A stretch of DNA of 64,000 nt from DATAES01 sp963721305 (GTDB lineage: Bacteria > Actinomycetota > Acidimicrobiia > Acidimicrobiales > JACDCH01): contig CAVRIR010000002.1 of the NCBI GenBank assembly GCA_963721305.1, positions 248,001-312,000 on the forward strand, given 5' to 3'. The notes beneath the pieces are model-generated. The model was given only the letters and a program-made list of their open reading frames with translations. It searched no databases and had not been told where the DNA came from. The position numbers were made by a program, and so were the translations under genes. Below, one piece after another: positions 61,855 through 64,000 of this stretch (position 1 is its first letter; each line of letters opens with the position of its first letter).

Positions 61855-62802
61855 CTACTCCTTGATGCGCAGCTGCAGGCCACGCTCGTCGAGCTTCGCC
61901 TTCACCTCGTCGAGCGACTTCTGCCCGAAGTTGGTGATGGCGAGGAGATCGTCGTCCGTCTTCTGCAACAGCTCACCGATCGTGTTGACCTGTGCCCGCT
62001 TCAGGCAGTTGCGGGGACGCTCGGACAGGTCGAGGTCCTCGATCGGCAACTCGAGGTCGGGCGAACCGGCCGTGACGGTCGAGACCTCGCCGAGCTCGAG
62101 ACCCTGGGGCTCGTCGCTCATGTCGCGCACGAGCTCGACGAGCGACGTCAGCGTCGCGCCCGCCGACGCGAGCGACTCTCGGGGCGTGATCGATCCGTCG
62201 GTCTCGATGTCGAGGATGAGCCGGTCGTAGTTCGTGTCCTGCTCGACGCGCGTCGGCTCGACCTCGAACGCAACCCGGCGAACCGGGGAGAAGATCGAAT
62301 CGACCGGGATGACGCCAATGGTCGACGAGACCTTGTTGCGGTCCGCCGAGACGTAGCCGCGGCCCTTGCTGACCGTGATGTCGATGGCGAGCCGAGCACC
62401 GGACGCCAGCGTCGCGATGTGCAGCCCAGGGTTGAGGATGTCGACGTCGGCGTGCGGCTGGATGTCAGCGGCGGTGACGTCGGTGTTGGCACCGCCGGCC
62501 TTGGCGTCGAGCCGGAGCGTGACGGCTTCCTCGTTGTAGACCTGGAGGACGAGGTCCTTCAGGTTCAGAAGGATGTCGGTGACGTCCTCGGTCACACCCT
62601 TGATCGTGGTGAACTCGTGCAGCGCGTCGTCGAACCGGACCTGCGTGACAGCAGCACCCGGGATCGACGAGAGCAGCGTGCGGCGCAGCGAGTTGCCGAG
62701 TGTGTGGCCGAAGCCGGGCTCGAGCGGGCTGATCGAGAACCGCTGACGGTTCCCGACCTGCTCGTCGATCGCTTCGACGGTCGGTCGTTGGATGACCAGC
62801 AT
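61855..62802 (-). CDS. rpoA: RNA polymerase alpha subunit
   Basis: 315 residues. The alpha-NTD starts MLVIQRPTVEAID with FGHTLGNSLRRTLLSSIPG (dimer interface). The acidic linker follows near residue 235. The alpha-CTD has DLDLSERPRNCLKRAQVNTIGEL and FGQKSLDEVKAKL. The ATG at 62802 is chosen; the frame continues upstream antisense to rpsD sequence and is not part of the gene. Confidence 0.97.
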   Translation of the reverse strand: MLVIQRPTVEAIDEQVGNRQRFSISPLEPGFGHTLGNSLRRTLLSSIPGAAVTQVRFDDALHEFTTIKGVTEDVTDILLNLKDLVLQVYNEEAVTLRLDAKAGGANTDVTAADIQPHADVDILNPGLHIATLASGARLAIDITVSKGRGYVSADRNKVSSTIGVIPVDSIFSPVRRVAFEVEPTRVEQDTNYDRLILDIETDGSITPRESLASAGATLTSLVELVRDMSDEPQGLELGEVSTVTAGSPDLELPIEDLDLSERPRNCLKRAQVNTIGELLQKTDDDLLAITNFGQKSLDEVKAKLDERGLQLRIKE

Positions 62803-62834
62803 GCGTGTGCTACCTCGCGGAAAGGGGGGGACTG

Positions 62835-63461
62835 CTACTTGGAATAAAGCTCGACGATGAGCTGCTCGCGCACCGGCACATCGATCTGCGAGCGGTTCGG
62901 AAGCTCTTGAATCGCTACTTGGAGGCCACCGTCGCCGGTCTCGAGCCATCCGGGGGTCTGCCGGTCGAGCGTGTCGAGGTTGTGGCGCACCACGATCATC
63001 GAGCGCGCCTTGTCGCGCAGCGTGACGACGTCGCCCTTGCGGACCGTGAAGCTCGGAATCGTCACTCGCTTGCCGTTGACCGCGACGTGACCGTGGCGCA
63101 CGAACTGGCGCGACTGCGAACGGCTCGAACCCCAACCGGCCCGGAAGACGACGTTGTCGAGACGGAGCTCGAGGAGCTGGAGCAGGTTCTCACCAGTGAC
63201 GCCCTGGCGGCGGTTGGCCTCCTGGTACGTCCGGCTGAACTGCTTCTCCATCAAGCCGTAGATGCGGCGCGCCTTCTGCTTCTCGCGCAGCTGGAGCAAG
63301 TACTCGGAGCCCTGACGCTGCCGGTTGCGGCCGGCTTCGCCCGGCGGATAGGGGCGGCGCTCGATCGGGCACTTCATCGTGTCGCACTTCGCGCCCTTGA
63401 GGTACAGCTTCATGCGCTCGCGACGGCAGAGCCGGCAAACGGGACCGGTGTAGCGGGCCAT
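62835..63461 (-). CDS. rpsD: 30S ribosomal protein S4
   Basis: 208 residues, zinc-binding (C+) type with four Cys at 9, 12, 26 and 31. GSEYLLQLREKQKARRIYG and the S4 RNA-binding domain RLDNVVFRAGWGSSRSQSRQFVRHGHV follow. Primary 16S binder and, in many bacteria, autogenous repressor of this operon. Starts one base from the rpsK stop. Confidence 0.97.
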   Translation of the reverse strand: MARYTGPVCRLCRRERMKLYLKGAKCDTMKCPIERRPYPPGEAGRNRQRQGSEYLLQLREKQKARRIYGLMEKQFSRTYQEANRRQGVTGENLLQLLELRLDNVVFRAGWGSSRSQSRQFVRHGHVAVNGKRVTIPSFTVRKGDVVTLRDKARSMIVVRHNLDTLDRQTPGWLETGDGGLQVAIQELPNRSQIDVPVREQLIVELYSK

Positions 63462-63859
63462 TACACGCGCCTCCGCTTCGGAGGACGGCAGCCGTTGTGC
63501 GGCACGGGGGTCACATCCTTGATGCCGGTCACCTCGATGCCGGCGTTCTGCAGCGAACGGATCGCCGTCTCACGACCGGAGCCCGGTCCCTTGACGACGA
63601 CATCGACCTTGCGCACACCGTGCTCCATGGCGCGGCGGGCGCACTGCTCGGCTGCCATCTGCGCCGCGAACGGCGTCGACTTGCGCGAGCCCTTGAAACC
63701 GACGTTGCCGGCTGACGCCCATGCGAGGACGTTGCCGTCCTGGTCGGTGATCGAGACGATCGTGTTGTTGAACGAGCTCTTGATGTGGGCCACCCCGTAG
63801 GCGACGTTCTTGCGTTCGCGCTTGCGGGGCCGGCGTCCGCCCGGCTTCGGCTTGGCCAT
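63461..63859 (-). CDS. rpsK: 30S ribosomal protein S11
   Basis: 132 residues. VAYGVAHIKSSFNNTIVSITD, GNVGFKGSRKSTPFAAQMAAEQ, VVKGPGSGRETAIRSL and the end VTPVPHNGCRPPKRRRV are all S11 signatures. The ATG overlaps the expected rpsM stop by one base (TAATG). Confidence 0.97.
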   Translation of the reverse strand: MAKPKPGGRRPRKRERKNVAYGVAHIKSSFNNTIVSITDQDGNVLAWASAGNVGFKGSRKSTPFAAQMAAEQCARRAMEHGVRKVDVVVKGPGSGRETAIRSLQNAGIEVTGIKDVTPVPHNGCRPPKRRRV

Positions 63860-64000
63860 TACTTGCGCGCCTTCTTCTTACCGGCCACGGTCTTCTTCGG
63901 GTCCCTTCCGAGTGCGAGCGTTGGTCTGGGTGCGCTGCCCGTGGACCGGAAGGCCGCGGCGGTGACGGAGACCCTGGTAGCAGCCGATCTCCATCTTGCG
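63859..64000 (-). pseudogene. rpsM: 30S ribosomal protein S13, C-terminal part, with apparent +1 frameshift in its basic tail
   Basis: The last residues before the window edge read RKMEIGCYQGLRHRRGLP, VHGQRTQTNARTRKGP, clearly S13. As sequenced the frame ends early, at TAA 63878-63880. Dropping one base from the CCC/GGG run at 63899-63901 restores the usual tail (KKTVAGKKKARK) and a stop at 63859 that overlaps rpsK as TAATG. Because S13 is essential and the overlap is exactly restored, a sequence error is likely. The 5' part lies beyond the window. Confidence 0.85.

Overview
This is 64 kb of high-GC, gene-dense bacterial chromosome, almost certainly from an actinobacterium. The class Acidimicrobiia (Ilumatobacter-like relatives) is my best inference. 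It rests on the gene order rpsM-rpsK-rpsD-rpoA-rplQ-truA ... rplM-rpsI-glmM-glmS-acpS ... tsaE-tsaB-rimI-tsaD-groES-groEL ... guaB3-guaA, on frequent GTG/TTG starts, and on two proteins carrying a short N-terminal GWWQAxDGxWY motif of a kind I associate with that lineage. I see no rRNA, tRNA, CRISPR array, prophage or insertion sequence. There is no gene-free stretch longer than about 170 bases.

Layout. 1-4.6 kb: the end of sdhA, sdhB, and a K+-independent-type H+-pyrophosphatase, followed by a tandem pair of a conserved hairpin repeat. 4.7-9.3 kb: a secreted/membrane protein, a DedA protein, a three-gene translationally coupled operon of uncertain function (stand-alone PEP-utiliser swivelling domain, an unknown protein, an AttH/CrtC-like protein) and an SCP2 protein. 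9.3-17.3 kb: mutM, mdh, an aldehyde dehydrogenase, icd, an unknown protein, metF, a DUF4190-like protein and folD. 17.3-26.5 kb: purH and purN, three membrane or cell-wall genes, trpB2, sucD-sucC and a B12-binding mutase subunit. 26.5-39.3 kb: an acyl-CoA ligase, uvrD with an in-frame intein, a sulfatase, a degenerate dehydrogenase-like protein, a dienelactone hydrolase, a PadR regulator, an NlpC/P60 hydrolase, guaA and guaB3. 39.4-45.2 kb: a small operon (tiny ORF, Nudix hydrolase, PLP decarboxylase, alpha/beta hydrolase, small unknown), then groEL-groES behind a CIRCE operator. 45.2-58.7 kb: a compact minus-strand run of 14 genes from rplM to tsaD covering ribosomal proteins, UDP-GlcNAc precursor synthesis, acyl carrier protein activation, NAD(P)HX repair, alanine racemase and tRNA t6A synthesis. 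58.8-64 kb: a MarR/MFS pair, truA and the ribosomal-protein/rpoA operon.

How the genes work together. TCA-cycle enzymes are clustered but not in one operon (sdhAB, mdh, icd, sucCD), with a methylmalonyl-CoA mutase subunit next to sucCD feeding succinyl-CoA. purN-purH-folD-metF is a one-carbon/purine unit. glmM-glmS-alr and two wall hydrolases serve peptidoglycan.

Most unusual observations: (1) a family of seven near-identical hairpin elements about 53 bases long, 7-11 bases after the stop codons of hppA (twice, in tandem), mutM, icd, sucD, groEL and truA, with invariant stem and variable tetraloop; (2) a GlmS homologue of 1143 residues, nearly twice the normal length; (3) a 345-residue intein in the UvrD/PcrA helicase; (4) several conserved genes broken by a single-base event, mostly at CCC/GGG runs, which looks more like sequence error than biology; (5) an uncharacterised operon around an orphan PEP-utiliser phosphohistidine domain.
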